From positions 107,020 to 171,019 of the forward strand of contig JAJDCP010000013.1 of the NCBI GenBank assembly GCA_029260765.1: a DNA stretch of 64,000 nt, written 5' to 3'. The notes under the pieces were generated by a model. It did no database searches, was not told where the DNA came from, and worked only from the letters and a program-made list of their open reading frames with translations. Made by a program: the position numbers and the translations under genes. Shown in pieces: positions 20,501-27,574 of the stretch (within the stretch, counting starts at the first letter, position 1; each line of letters opens with the position of its first letter). The stretch comes from Planctomycetota bacterium. GTDB lineage: Bacteria; Planctomycetota; J058; JAJDCP01.

Positions 20501-22039
20501 GCAACGCTGCGTATTCATGCCGACGTGGCGGAGCTGCCCGCCCCTCCCGATCAGCCCGACGCCCGCTACGCCCGCGTGGAAGCGGCACGTGAGGCGGGGG
20601 ACGCACGGACCGTTTTGGATCAGAGCGCTGCCCTGCTCGAGCTGGATCTGTTGCCTGAAGTGCGGCTGCGCCTGCTCGACTGGCGGCTGCAGGCCGTGCG
20701 CAGTGTCGGCAGCGCCGCTGAGCTGGTGGCCGCCTTCGAGGCATTGACGGGAGTGTCGCCGCAGCGGGCCGAGCAGGCCGATCTCGATCTGCTGCTCGAC
20801 CTCGCCACCGCCTACTATGAGACCGCTGAACATGAGTCGGCGCTGAGCTTCTACCGCCGCCTGTTCGAGGGCTACCGGCAGGTCGACCTCGAGCTTGCCC
20901 AGGTCTACCGTGAGATCGGACGTCAAGAGGACGCACAGCAGCGCTGGCGCGAGGTGCTGTTCCGCTTCCCTGACAGCAACGCAACGCAGAGCTCCTGGTT
21001 CGACTGGGCGCGTAGCTACCTCGAGTTGGTGCAGCCGGATGCAGAGACGCCGTTGGTTGGTGAGAAGCCGCGCCGCGTCCCCGAGGCTTTGGCTGCCCTG
21101 ACCGACTTCGTCGCGCTCTTTCCGAGCTCGCCCCTCTGTCCGCAAGCACAGTTGCTGCGCGCAAAGGCGCTAGGGACTCTTAAGCGCCCCCGGGAGGCGG
21201 CGGACGAGGCTCTCAAGCTCGACATCCGCTATCCGCAGAGCAGCCAACGCGTCCCCGCACTGGGACTGGCTACCCAGGCCCTGTTCGGGGCCCGCGACTA
21301 TGATCAGGCCCTGCAGGTGGGTCACCGTCTGTTGGCGATCGAGGCCGAAAGCGACAGCCATCAGGCACCCGTGCACTACATCTTTGCCCAGATCCACCAC
21401 ATCCGCGGCGCGTTGGACGAGGCGGTGGAAGCCTACCGCTTGGCGGCCGGCCGGTTCGTCGATGCGGAGGACGCCCTGGCGTTTCTGACTGAGCGGGGAC
21501 TGTCGCTTTCGCAGTTGGTCGCCGTCGGTCCGGGCAGCGAGCCGCGTCTCGAGCTGCGCTGGAAGAACCTCGAGCAGCTCGACTGGAGAGTGTACCGGGT
21601 GGACCTGCCGATGTTGTTGACCGAAGAGCTCGAACTGGCAAACCTCGACCTCGAGCTGACCGGGATTCCTCCCCATAAGTCCGACAGCGTGCCGCTGGTC
21701 CCACGGCAGCCGTACATCTGGCAGGCTGGCGCGCTGCAATTGCCGCTGCAGGACAAGGGCGTCTACCTCGTCAAGGCCGGCTCGCAAGGTGTCGAACGCA
21801 GCGCGGTCGTGCTGATCTCAGACCTCGAGCTGGAGGTGCAGCAGACTTCAGGGCGGACGCGGGTGTATGTCACTTCCCGTAGCACGGGCCAGCCGGTGGC
21901 TGGTGTCTCGCTGCGGATCTCCGATGGGAGTCGGATCGCTGCCCGCGGCGAGACCGACCGGCGCGGCATTTTCGAGACGACGGCCCGATGCCGGGCTGTG
22001 GTGGCCGAGAAAGGCGCGGACTTCGCGCTCTGGCGCTGA
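14585..22039 (+). CDS. Giant secreted TPR - alpha-2-macroglobulin - TPR protein (paralogue 2)
   Basis: A 2484-residue tandem paralogue of the preceding gene with the same order of regions. ATG 14585 is chosen over ATG 14576 because TGGAG at 14571-14575 lies nine bases before it and abuts the earlier ATG. The signal peptide is MKKLAMCLVLSAAVLLA. The thioester motif is intact (YACVEQT, Cys1518 and Gln1521), as are the NLTTWRATLRGAN core motif, the GGFGWWRECPFDATMTAF toroid motif and the C-terminal TPR plus MG module ending FALWR. The Pro-rich linker of paralogue 1 is replaced by a charged Glu/Ser/Pro linker near residue 1260. The two proteins probably act together or as alternative baits, since the bait-containing middle is where they differ most by eye. 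Confidence 0.9.
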   Translation: MKKLAMCLVLSAAVLLADDLDQKLADAKEQLAARSYADAVLLLGELVQSPERSEALQEARYLYLSALALDGQHAEVVAVGPQIIGLLEGSPWESRAAYRLAESSFGLRRFADGVAILKERLERIAGADDRSRLAGVYELIADEAFEGYLVGTTGDALAEASRVPDYSRAARFYAKARSIYPAPNARCAFLQARATQELGQARGALEQFEAFADGFPEDSRLPEAVARAGELAVQLGRYADARRLLRTVADSSAWHPHALEQVGHAWRGEGKLDRAIAVWQQLLATHPQADNAERVHYALGGLCFTSGRQQQAQEFWQVALERFPEAESAAGARFQLAQSHLAIEQFPQAATALRAFLGAHPNDARWVQAQSLLARIPILLGDAAFANDDFNAAIEAWQSFLLASPVDAEAPRIELRIAEALRQSEQKEAARERWRSVVSKYPRSRPGAAAQKQLALSYQEEAALPELVAELRRLLDLFGGFNEARWARQLLAELQLEQLSLFSSRVYASDESLRVEVSARNLSELRYKLYPLDLLEYFRKKGHWHGVDRLAIDVIEPSRTWTAAVPSYEDYRLHSFELAVQVDAPGTYLLQVEGGSFKARCLLVQSDLDLVVKLAPEQILAFCRNRQTGAAEAGVEVLLADAAGRAIEGDFATGADGVLLRELPELGSELFCLAVKDGQLAFVQTGTLQLQGFGYSSQAHISTDRPIYRPGQTVRCKALLREVRAGAYTTPESAEVLLRVEDARGVRIHQQSLRADAFGAVASELVLDDEAALGSYRVVVELAGVTFSGSFAVEAYRKPEFTVSVLSAPTARPGDSLEFVLEARYLFGGAVADAAVEWQLWLEPYSFDGSRYRELIWFEEDLERTRDYGSQRLLRGSGRTDADGRLRVQVASQDRESDAAYVLRTSVQDASRQFAAGSGQTLVCGQAYFAVLRGERDVLQPGDRARLYLATVDAAHRPVSAEGTLELVRLLGRDEKVVGSFPAATDAAGQAVLEVVLREPGDYWLRYLSKDRGITDAIRVTVAGSQDRERARLLAERQVYREGEVARLLLESPVASGAALLTWEAERILGYRVFELSGHSQTLELSMDGSLAPNAWVEVAIPDVGVLYQAGDEIYLIRELDITLEADAEHYLPGDTAEISLTVRDAQGRPTRAQLSLALVDEAIFALRPDSAPDMRAHFFGRKRPRDVVTAGFQGWSFRGTTLTLSADALQEMEKKLKDLVERQEQSLRESGSSSEGSDDFFADNPAGAERREADRAPSAAESPAPEPESEPSPEQNAHGGRWRENTGEADDGEAGEAAYLRKRFVDTAYWAPQLETGDDGRLTVRIPLPDNLTTWRATLRGANAGDLFGQARAALEMRQPVIVRLGLPRFLVEGDNLSVAALLHNQTDAALDGSLTMSEGLLELEGGLRVAQKLPAHSVSRIELPGHARAAGQAVLEAQLSTPGGGDALQTQLPIVARGVPVRGGRTLLVADAAQWSFALPATMLEGSARLQLQLLPRGSDRLLAAAAQLETFPYACVEQTVHRFLPSLAVLETLEKLGSPDHDARQRLQEIIESSVAKLVAVQRPDGGFGWWRECPFDATMTAFGLLGLQAAHSRGVYVDPSALRRARQRSARALGEATPDQAALLLYALSQGPDFEGEWVNRVYRQVSSMQPAGLSLLLLALHAQQRPEYVDGLVGMLLRRGQRAEGMLHWSGGGGFSAVEASGYALRALAASQVRQELLDESVAWLETSAVYRGCWPSTRDSAAAIQGLCAQLQAEEAGARFSSLRVKIDGHDFQVDGDGLVEQLSWLNRNLRELSKGLRPGTHTVELATQGGTGLAVSLSLLHLLRPEDAEAGPDGLRVERSYQAYETAGGHSILRPESRPELPNLAALASGQKLWVVLDIETPEDLRYLEISDPIPAGCEILADAARGFERMEARDARAVFFRSSLPKGRHQIRYLLRALIPGQFLALPATLSPMYQPALLARSALATLRIHADVAELPAPPDQPDARYARVEAAREAGDARTVLDQSAALLELDLLPEVRLRLLDWRLQAVRSVGSAAELVAAFEALTGVSPQRAEQADLDLLLDLATAYYETAEHESALSFYRRLFEGYRQVDLELAQVYREIGRQEDAQQRWREVLFRFPDSNATQSSWFDWARSYLELVQPDAETPLVGEKPRRVPEALAALTDFVALFPSSPLCPQAQLLRAKALGTLKRPREAADEALKLDIRYPQSSQRVPALGLATQALFGARDYDQALQVGHRLLAIEAESDSHQAPVHYIFAQIHHIRGALDEAVEAYRLAAGRFVDAEDALAFLTERGLSLSQLVAVGPGSEPRLELRWKNLEQLDWRVYRVDLPMLLTEELELANLDLELTGIPPHKSDSVPLVPRQPYIWQAGALQLPLQDKGVYLVKAGSQGVERSAVVLISDLELEVQQTSGRTRVYVTSRSTGQPVAGVSLRISDGSRIAARGETDRRGIFETTARCRAVVAEKGADFALWR

Positions 22040-22111
22040 TCTCCTGTCCGCTTGCGGTCAGCCTGCGCTGAGGGTACGCTGGCCCGCGAGATGCCTTTGC
22101 GGAGGCGTGCG

Positions 22112-23431
22112 GTGCAGAAGAAAATGGAAAACGTCTACCTCCAACAGGTGATGCAGGAAAAGGAAGCCGTCGAGCGCGACCTCAAGGTACAGCGCAAGCG
22201 CGCCGTGCCCGAACGGGGCAAAGGTGGCGGGGGCAGCGCGTCCTTCGAGTCTTCAGCGGTCGATGTGCGCATCACCGGCTTCTGGCGTTGGCGCAATGTG
22301 ATCGTGCCCCCCAACGCCTACGTCGTCCATATGCGTCGCGGACAGAGCGCGCCGTTGCATATCGGGCTGGGCATCTCCTTCCGCTTCGACCCGGTGCGCG
22401 ACTCCTTCCTGGTCGTGCCGAGCGCGGTGCAGACCATTCTGGTCAACGCCAACTGCATCTGCCGCGAGCGCCAGGGCATCTTGGTGCAGGGCTATGTACA
22501 GTGGATCATCGAAGACTTCGCCACCGCCTACAAGAAGCTCGATTTCTCGGACGTCAACGACCCGATGAAAGTGGTCAACGTGCAGCTCCGCGAGCAGACC
22601 GAGGCCGCCCTCAAAGACACCGTCGCGACGATGGGCATCGACCAGGTGCTCGACGACAAACAGCCGATCATCGCCGAGTTGACGACCCGCCTGCGCCAGG
22701 TGGCAGAGGGCAGCGCAGGCGATGCGGGCCTGGGCCTGCGGATTGTGACCGTACAGATCAAGGAAGCCGTGGTCAGCTCTGCGCGGGTCTGGGAGTCTTT
22801 GCAGAAGCCGTTCCGGGCCGAGCGCTCGAAGTTCGCACGGCTCGCCGAGCTCAGCCATGAAGCCGAGGTCAGTGAGCGCGAGCTGGCCGAAGAGCGCAAG
22901 GCGGACGTGCTGCAGATCGAAAAGCGCGAGGCGGTGCGGCAACGAGAGGCCGAGGCTGACGCGCGGGCTTTCGATCAAGAGCAGGGCGAGCGGGCCCGTC
23001 GAGCCGAGACGGAGGCGGAGGCTGCGGCGCGGCAGTTCGACCGCGAGCAGGCGGAGAAAGAGCGACGCGCCCGGGTTGAGGCAGAGACCCTCGCGAGTGT
23101 GGCCGCCAACGAGCGTGCCAAGATCGAGGCGGAGAACGAGCTCGAAGAGCTGCGTGTTCTGGGCCGGCTGGCGCTGGAGAAGCATGAGCAGGACGCCGAG
23201 CATCGCCAAGAAGAGCGCGCCATCACGCATCTGGCGGCCCGGCGCAAAGTCGCCAATGACCTCTCGGAGCCACGCTTGGCGGAACGTCTGGTCGAGACCC
23301 TGCCCGCCGTGATGGAGAAGCTGCCCAAGCCCGATAAGTTGCACAGCGTCAGCTTCAACGGCAATGACCTGAAGGCGGTGGTCGGTGGACTCGTCGAGGT
23401 GATCGACAGTGTGCGCGGGCGGAAGGCCTGA
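22112..23431 (+). CDS. SPFH/band-7 (flotillin-like) protein with long coiled coil
   Basis: A 439-residue protein. GTG 22112 is preferred because GGAGG (22101-22105) lies six bases upstream; an in-frame ATG at 22091 has no ribosome site. The SPFH domain covers about residues 70-240 (VPPNAYVVHMRRG; VNANCICRERQGILVQGYVQW). A continuous charged coiled coil of Ala/Glu/Arg heptads follows (about 245-385). The C-terminus (LHSVSFNGNDLKAVVGGL) is flotillin-like. No clear N-terminal transmembrane segment is visible, so membrane association may be peripheral. Flotillins scaffold membrane microdomains. Its position between two secreted A2M proteins and a secreted caspase suggests an envelope-associated role; this is inference. 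Confidence 0.8.
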   Translation: MQKKMENVYLQQVMQEKEAVERDLKVQRKRAVPERGKGGGGSASFESSAVDVRITGFWRWRNVIVPPNAYVVHMRRGQSAPLHIGLGISFRFDPVRDSFLVVPSAVQTILVNANCICRERQGILVQGYVQWIIEDFATAYKKLDFSDVNDPMKVVNVQLREQTEAALKDTVATMGIDQVLDDKQPIIAELTTRLRQVAEGSAGDAGLGLRIVTVQIKEAVVSSARVWESLQKPFRAERSKFARLAELSHEAEVSERELAEERKADVLQIEKREAVRQREAEADARAFDQEQGERARRAETEAEAAARQFDREQAEKERRARVEAETLASVAANERAKIEAENELEELRVLGRLALEKHEQDAEHRQEERAITHLAARRKVANDLSEPRLAERLVETLPAVMEKLPKPDKLHSVSFNGNDLKAVVGGLVEVIDSVRGRKA

Positions 23432-23496
23432 CCGGTACCCGCGGTGCAGAGCTGGATCCCAGACATTCCGGGTTTCTCATGCCGGAACGCTCTTCT

Positions 23497-23521
23497 CGTC
23501 GGTCACAGACCGACGCTACAG
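23497..23521 (-). repeat. Palindromic intergenic repeat, family A, copy 1 (inverse)
   Basis: CGTCGGTCACAGACCGACG hairpin followed by CTACAG. It faces copy 2 (23544-23568) in inverted orientation, so the pair can form two small hairpins or one larger structure. Confidence 0.7.
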
Positions 23522-23543
23522 GGAGAGCGGCGCTTCCGTTCCG

Positions 23544-23568
23544 CTGTAGCGGCGGTCTATGACCGCCG
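23544..23568 (+). repeat. Palindromic intergenic repeat, family A, copy 2
   Basis: CTGTAGCGGCGGTCTATGACCGCCG, with a stem CGGCGGTC/GACCGCCG around a TAT loop. It differs from the other copies by compensatory changes in the stem (CGTCGG to CGGCGG), which preserves pairing. Confidence 0.7.
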
Positions 23569-23589
23569 AGAGAACCGTGCTACTGAAGC

Positions 23590-23595
23590 TACAAT
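23590..23595 (+). promoter_or_regulatory. Possible -10 element of the caspase gene
   Basis: TACAAT, 46 bases before ATG 23642, in the context GCTACAATG that also occurs at 50637-50645. No good -35 lies 17 bases upstream; that position falls at the edge of repeat copy 2. Confidence 0.35.
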
Positions 23596-23641
23596 GAGGA
23601 CAGTCCTCGCGGGGCCGCGGGAATTACGATGAGGAGGTCGG

Positions 23642-25972
23642 ATGTTGCGGGTGTATGCCAAGGCTGCTGGCCTGTTGCTGTGCCTGAGTCTGATGAACCT
23701 CGCCTGGGGCGAAGACTGGGTCTTCCAGCGGTCGGCCAGGGAGCTGCCCGCCTCCGGCGCCGGAGGGCAGCTCGAGCCCGGAGCAGAGACCTGGCTGCAT
23801 GTCCAGGCCGAGGGCGAAGGGCGGCTGCTCTTCCAGCTCAGCGCGCCCGCAGAGAGTGACCTGGACCTGGAGGTCTTCAGCGGTGCTGGTGCGGTGCTGG
23901 CCCAGTCGCTGCGGCTCGACAGCGACGAACGTGCGCTGGTCGACAGCCTGCAGGCGCGCCATTTCCTGGCCCGGCTGGTCAATCGGGGAGATGGGCCGGC
24001 CAGCTACGGCCTCAAAGCCGACTTCTACCCGGGTTTCGCCGCGCTGGCCTTTGGCGAGGAACATCAAGCGGCGCTGGGCAGTGGCCACCGCCGAGACGTG
24101 TTCCGCTGCCCACTGCTGCGCGGACAATGGCTGCTCGAGCTGGATGGCGAGGCCTTTGAGAGCTCGCTGGAGCTCGAGGTCTTCTCCGCCGACGGACGGT
24201 TGTTGGGTGCTTCGCGCCGCGACGGCAACGAGCAACAGGTCGAGCTGGCGTGCGGCCAGTTCCGCGAGGTGTTCGTGCACGTCAGCCTGCGGGGTGAGCC
24301 CGTGGGGACGCGCTACAGTCTGCGTCTTGAAGGTCCACGAGCGTTGCCACGGTTGGAGTGGGGGCGCACCGACCTCAAAGGGCGGCAGAGCTTCGCCGGC
24401 TGGCTGCTGCTCGCACCCGGTAAGGCGGCTGCTTGCGCAGTGCGGGCCGCGGACGGCGCGGAGTTCGAGCTGCGTTTCGGTGATGCGGGGGGGAGCCTGA
24501 CAGCGCTGGCTCGCGACGGTCAGGCGGCCCTGCTGTATGCGGGCCGGGCAGAGACTGTCTACGTCGAGTTGCACAGTGAGCAAGCCCGGAACTGGCAGCT
24601 CCAGCTCGCCCAACCCGAGCCGGGCGAGGCCCTGCAGGACGGGGTCGGACAACGCCAACAGGGGCCCTGCCTGGTGCCCTACTCGAGTGAGGCGGCGGGC
24701 CTGCTGGAGATCACGGCCGAGCGCGGCCAGCTCAGCCTGTTCAACGCCGAAGGAAAGCTCGTGTCGCAAGGGCGAAGCCAGCTGCTGGCGCCCGTGGCGG
24801 CCGCTCCCTACCGGCTGCTGCTTTGGCCAACGGGCACCCCGGTCGACCTGCTAAGCACGCGCGATGCACACATCCCCGCCCGCCGGCTTGGGGCCGGAGA
24901 CCTACTGGCTGGCAGGGCTGGTGACGGACAACTGTATCGATTCGAGGCCGACAGAGAGGAGGTCTGGGATCTCCGCCTGCAGGCCCTGGAGCAGGGCGGG
25001 CGCCTCGGCATGCTGTTGGTCGCTTCCGATGGCTCATTGCGCCAGGCTACGCCGGCCAGCACTGCGCGTCTGAGTGTCAATGCCGAGCCGGGCGTCCGCT
25101 ACCTGTTGCAGGTGGTCGCGGCCGGGGGGGCGGCGGGCGCGGCCTATGCGGGCCTGGCTGAGGTCTTTGCGTGCACGCTGCCTGCGCGCAGTCCCGCCGA
25201 TGCCGAGGCGCGTTGGGGGGTCTTCGTGGGCGTAGCGGATTACGCCCAGCTCGACGATCTGGAGTTCTGCGCCTTCGACGCGCTGGACCTGGCGCGGCAG
25301 CAGATCCAGCAAGGAGGCGTCGCGAGCGAGCGCGCCATCTGTCTTGTCGACGAACGCGCGACTCTGGCTGGCCTTCGCCGGCTGCTCAAGGATCTGCGTG
25401 GCAGGTTGGGGAGCGCGGCGCAGTGTCAACTGTTCTTCAGCGGACACGGGGCCCTGCTCGCGGACACCGACGGGGACGAGCCGGACGGGTATGATGAGGC
25501 TTTGTGTCTGTGGGAGGCGGATGGCCAGGCAGGCACCCTGAGCGACGACGCTCTGGCCAAGCTGCTGGAGCACGTGCAGGGGCAGCAGGTGGTCTACCTC
25601 GATGCGTGCTTCGCGGGCGGTTTCCACCGTGATCTCGCTGGGCGGGCGGACCGCTTTGCGTTGTTCTCTTCGCAGGAAGACCGGCTCAGTCGTGAAGGGA
25701 TCGACTTCCAGGGGGGGGTGCTCAGCCATCTTCTGCTCCAGGGGCTGAGCGGCGCCGCCGACGCCGATGACGATGCGCTGGTCAGCGCCGTCGAGCTCGA
25801 AGACTTCATCTTGCGCAGAATGCCCCTGAGCTGTCCGAGCTGCGAAGCTCTGGCCAGGCCGGAGGATCGGGCATGTGCCCGTTGCCGGAGGCCGTTTGTG
25901 GGCGACAACCGTCTGCAGCACGCCGTGTCCTTGCGCTACCTCGATCACGACCTCATACTGAGCCGACCCTAG
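23642..25972 (+). CDS. Secreted caspase-like (peptidase C14) protein with C-terminal zinc ribbon
   Basis: A 776-residue protein with a signal peptide (MLRVYAKAAGLLLCLSLMNLAWG) and GGAGG four bases before its ATG. Residues 25-515 are beta-rich repeated segments resembling bacterial pre-peptidase C-terminal sensor domains (LDLEVFSGAG, LELEVFSADG, each followed by Y.L). The caspase-like domain runs about 524-700: VFVGVADYAQLDDL, the catalytic His in SGHG (His602) and catalytic Cys in LDACFAGG (Cys656). After it comes a CPSC-x12-CARC zinc-ribbon motif (about 731-750). Caspase homologues cut proteins after specific residues; export and a zinc ribbon are unusual. No activating partner is evident besides the adjacent A2M and SPFH genes. 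Confidence 0.85.
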   Translation: MLRVYAKAAGLLLCLSLMNLAWGEDWVFQRSARELPASGAGGQLEPGAETWLHVQAEGEGRLLFQLSAPAESDLDLEVFSGAGAVLAQSLRLDSDERALVDSLQARHFLARLVNRGDGPASYGLKADFYPGFAALAFGEEHQAALGSGHRRDVFRCPLLRGQWLLELDGEAFESSLELEVFSADGRLLGASRRDGNEQQVELACGQFREVFVHVSLRGEPVGTRYSLRLEGPRALPRLEWGRTDLKGRQSFAGWLLLAPGKAAACAVRAADGAEFELRFGDAGGSLTALARDGQAALLYAGRAETVYVELHSEQARNWQLQLAQPEPGEALQDGVGQRQQGPCLVPYSSEAAGLLEITAERGQLSLFNAEGKLVSQGRSQLLAPVAAAPYRLLLWPTGTPVDLLSTRDAHIPARRLGAGDLLAGRAGDGQLYRFEADREEVWDLRLQALEQGGRLGMLLVASDGSLRQATPASTARLSVNAEPGVRYLLQVVAAGGAAGAAYAGLAEVFACTLPARSPADAEARWGVFVGVADYAQLDDLEFCAFDALDLARQQIQQGGVASERAICLVDERATLAGLRRLLKDLRGRLGSAAQCQLFFSGHGALLADTDGDEPDGYDEALCLWEADGQAGTLSDDALAKLLEHVQGQQVVYLDACFAGGFHRDLAGRADRFALFSSQEDRLSREGIDFQGGVLSHLLLQGLSGAADADDDALVSAVELEDFILRRMPLSCPSCEALARPEDRACARCRRPFVGDNRLQHAVSLRYLDHDLILSRP

Positions 25973-26014
25973 CAGCCTGCTGACCCAATCCGCACCCTTC
26001 TCAGGAGCCATCTG

Positions 26015-26503
26015 ATGTCCCGTGTCTGTCTGTTCCTGCTCGGTTTCATGCTGGCTGCCGCGCCGGTGCACGCCGGGCTGCTGAGCAAAGCCAGGCAGGC
26101 CTTGCCCGGTCTGCGCCTGCGGCTTGAGAAAGTCAAGGTCCCGAGCCTCGAAGACGTCCTCACCCGTCAGGCCAACTTTCTCGACGCTGTCGACAGCCTG
26201 CGCGATGCGCGAGATTTGTTTGAAGAGGGAAACCTCGAAGACGCCGGTGTGGCGTTACGCGATGCAGGCGAGAGTCTGGGCGGTCTGCTGGCACCAGTCG
26301 AGTGGGAGGAGCTTGACCTCGAGCTGCAGACCGACGGCTCCTCGTGGGGCCTCCGCCTCGATTGGGGTATGCTGCATCTGGAGTTTGGTGATCTGCAGAC
26401 CTGGCAAAAGACGAAGATCATACACCCGGACGATCATACGGATGTTTCTCAACTTGAGATCCCATACCTGTCTCATGGTGACAAAAAATCGGGCAGTGAC
26501 TGA
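26015..26503 (+). CDS. Small secreted hypothetical protein
   Basis: A 162-residue protein beginning with a signal peptide (MSRVCLFLLGFMLAAAPVHA). AGGAG lies seven bases upstream of ATG 26015. The mature part has a helical segment rich in Leu and charged residues (LDAVDSLRDARDLFEEGNLEDAGVAL split by short turns), then a beta-rich end. It has no recognised family. It follows the caspase gene after 42 bases in the same direction, so it may be a partner or regulator of that exported caspase; this is inference from position only. Confidence 0.65.
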   Translation: MSRVCLFLLGFMLAAAPVHAGLLSKARQALPGLRLRLEKVKVPSLEDVLTRQANFLDAVDSLRDARDLFEEGNLEDAGVALRDAGESLGGLLAPVEWEELDLELQTDGSSWGLRLDWGMLHLEFGDLQTWQKTKIIHPDDHTDVSQLEIPYLSHGDKKSGSD

Positions 26504-26689
26504 CAATCTGCCGGAATTTGCCCCATCGCCCACTTCCAGAACAGCCAAGGCGCTGGCGTCTCCTGACGCCGATGGCGGGGAGTCAACGACGATTCTGGGC
26601 CATGATCGTTTTTTCCTTGGTTTTGGGCACCACAATTGCAATGGTTCGGGTAGCGACCTGAACGATCCTCCGGCTGAGAGGAAACTGCC

Positions 26690-26869
26690 ATGAGATTCGA
26701 AACCAAATGGGCCTTGACTGAGCTGGGTGAGAAGCTCGACGCATTTCTGATCGAGGAAGCCATCACCGGTGGCGACCTTACCTCGCGCAGGGCGGCTCTC
26801 GAGTCTATGAATGGCCTGCAGGACGCGCATGCAACACGCACACTGATCGCCAAGCTGGCTCTGGACTGA
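26690..26869 (+). CDS. Small hypothetical protein (59 aa)
   Basis: ATG 26690 is preceded by GAGAGGA eight bases upstream. The product starts MRFETKWALTELGEKLDAF and is predicted helical, with alternating charged and hydrophobic residues and no signal peptide. A hairpin followed by a T-rich stretch (26941-26962) lies downstream. Length and codon use are compatible with a real gene, but I recognise no family. Confidence 0.45.
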   Translation: MRFETKWALTELGEKLDAFLIEEAITGGDLTSRRAALESMNGLQDAHATRTLIAKLALD

Positions 26870-26938
26870 GCCTGCACAGAATCCGGCTGTGCCGCACAGC
26901 GACAGTTGTAAGCGCGACTTTACATTCCCGAATCTCTG

Positions 26939-27574
26939 TCATGCAGGCGTTTCCGCCTGCATGTTTCGTTTCAGGCTGTGCAACAGAATGCGCCCTTCCA
27001 GGGGGCAGCTGGCAACCTGCCAAGCTGTCGGCAGCTGTTCGAAGAAGCGGCGTGAGGGAGGACGGTCCGGGTCGGCGAGCCAGATCGTCCCGCCAGGGGT
27101 GACAGCCTGGCGCAGGCTGGAACGCAAGTTGGCGTGTTCGGTGTCTTCGTACAGCAGGTCCGCTCCGACCGCGCTGCCAAATCTCTGAGCCAGTGGTTCT
27201 CCCCATGCATACAAAGTTGTCTCGACGAGCGCGCTGAGTCCGTTGAGCTCTGCGCTGCGCGCAACCAGGTCGAGGCATGCCGCGGAGGCGTCGCTGGCGG
27301 TCACACGCAGCCCCTGTGCTGCCAGCGCCAGGGTGGTCAGGCCCAGGCCCGCGCCGAGGTCGAGCACAGGCTCCGCCAGGGGGAGCAGCGTCTGGGCGAG
27401 ACAGTGGCGGGCCAGCGCCAGGGCACTCGGCCACAGCTCACTCCAGAACGCGTCCTCATGGTCGAGGTAGTCTTCGAAGACCCGTTCCGGCTCTCGTGGC
27501 ACCACCAGCTTCAGCGGCCGGCTGCCCAACTGGAGCTGCAGAATGCGGGTGGGAAAAGGCAGCGCCGCGCTCAT
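26939..27574 (-). CDS. Class I SAM-dependent methyltransferase, METTL/nicotinamide N-methyltransferase-like
   Basis: A 211-residue Rossmann-fold methyltransferase. Motif I is VLDLGAGLGLTTLALAAQG, the post-I acidic end is VTASDAS, and the later strands are GADLLYEDTEHANL and GGTIWLADP. The N-terminal WSELWPSALALA is typical of METTL16/METTL21-like or EEF2KMT-type families (Pfam Methyltransf_16), many of which modify protein lysines. The start overlaps the end of the aspartokinase gene by 4 bases, so it is the last gene of a five-gene operon. Substrate unknown. Confidence 0.8.
   Translation of the reverse strand: MSAALPFPTRILQLQLGSRPLKLVVPREPERVFEDYLDHEDAFWSELWPSALALARHCLAQTLLPLAEPVLDLGAGLGLTTLALAAQGLRVTASDASAACLDLVARSAELNGLSALVETTLYAWGEPLAQRFGSAVGADLLYEDTEHANLRSSLRQAVTPGGTIWLADPDRPPSRRFFEQLPTAWQVASCPLEGRILLHSLKRNMQAETPA
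26941..26962 (+). terminator. Hairpin at the convergent gene ends, possible terminator
   Basis: A perfect nine-base stem (ATGCAGGCG / CGCCTGCAT) around a TTTC loop, followed on the plus strand by GTTTCGTTT. It lies inside the last codons of the minus-strand methyltransferase and downstream of the 59-aa gene. It would best terminate rightward transcripts; the T-tract is imperfect. Confidence 0.4.
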
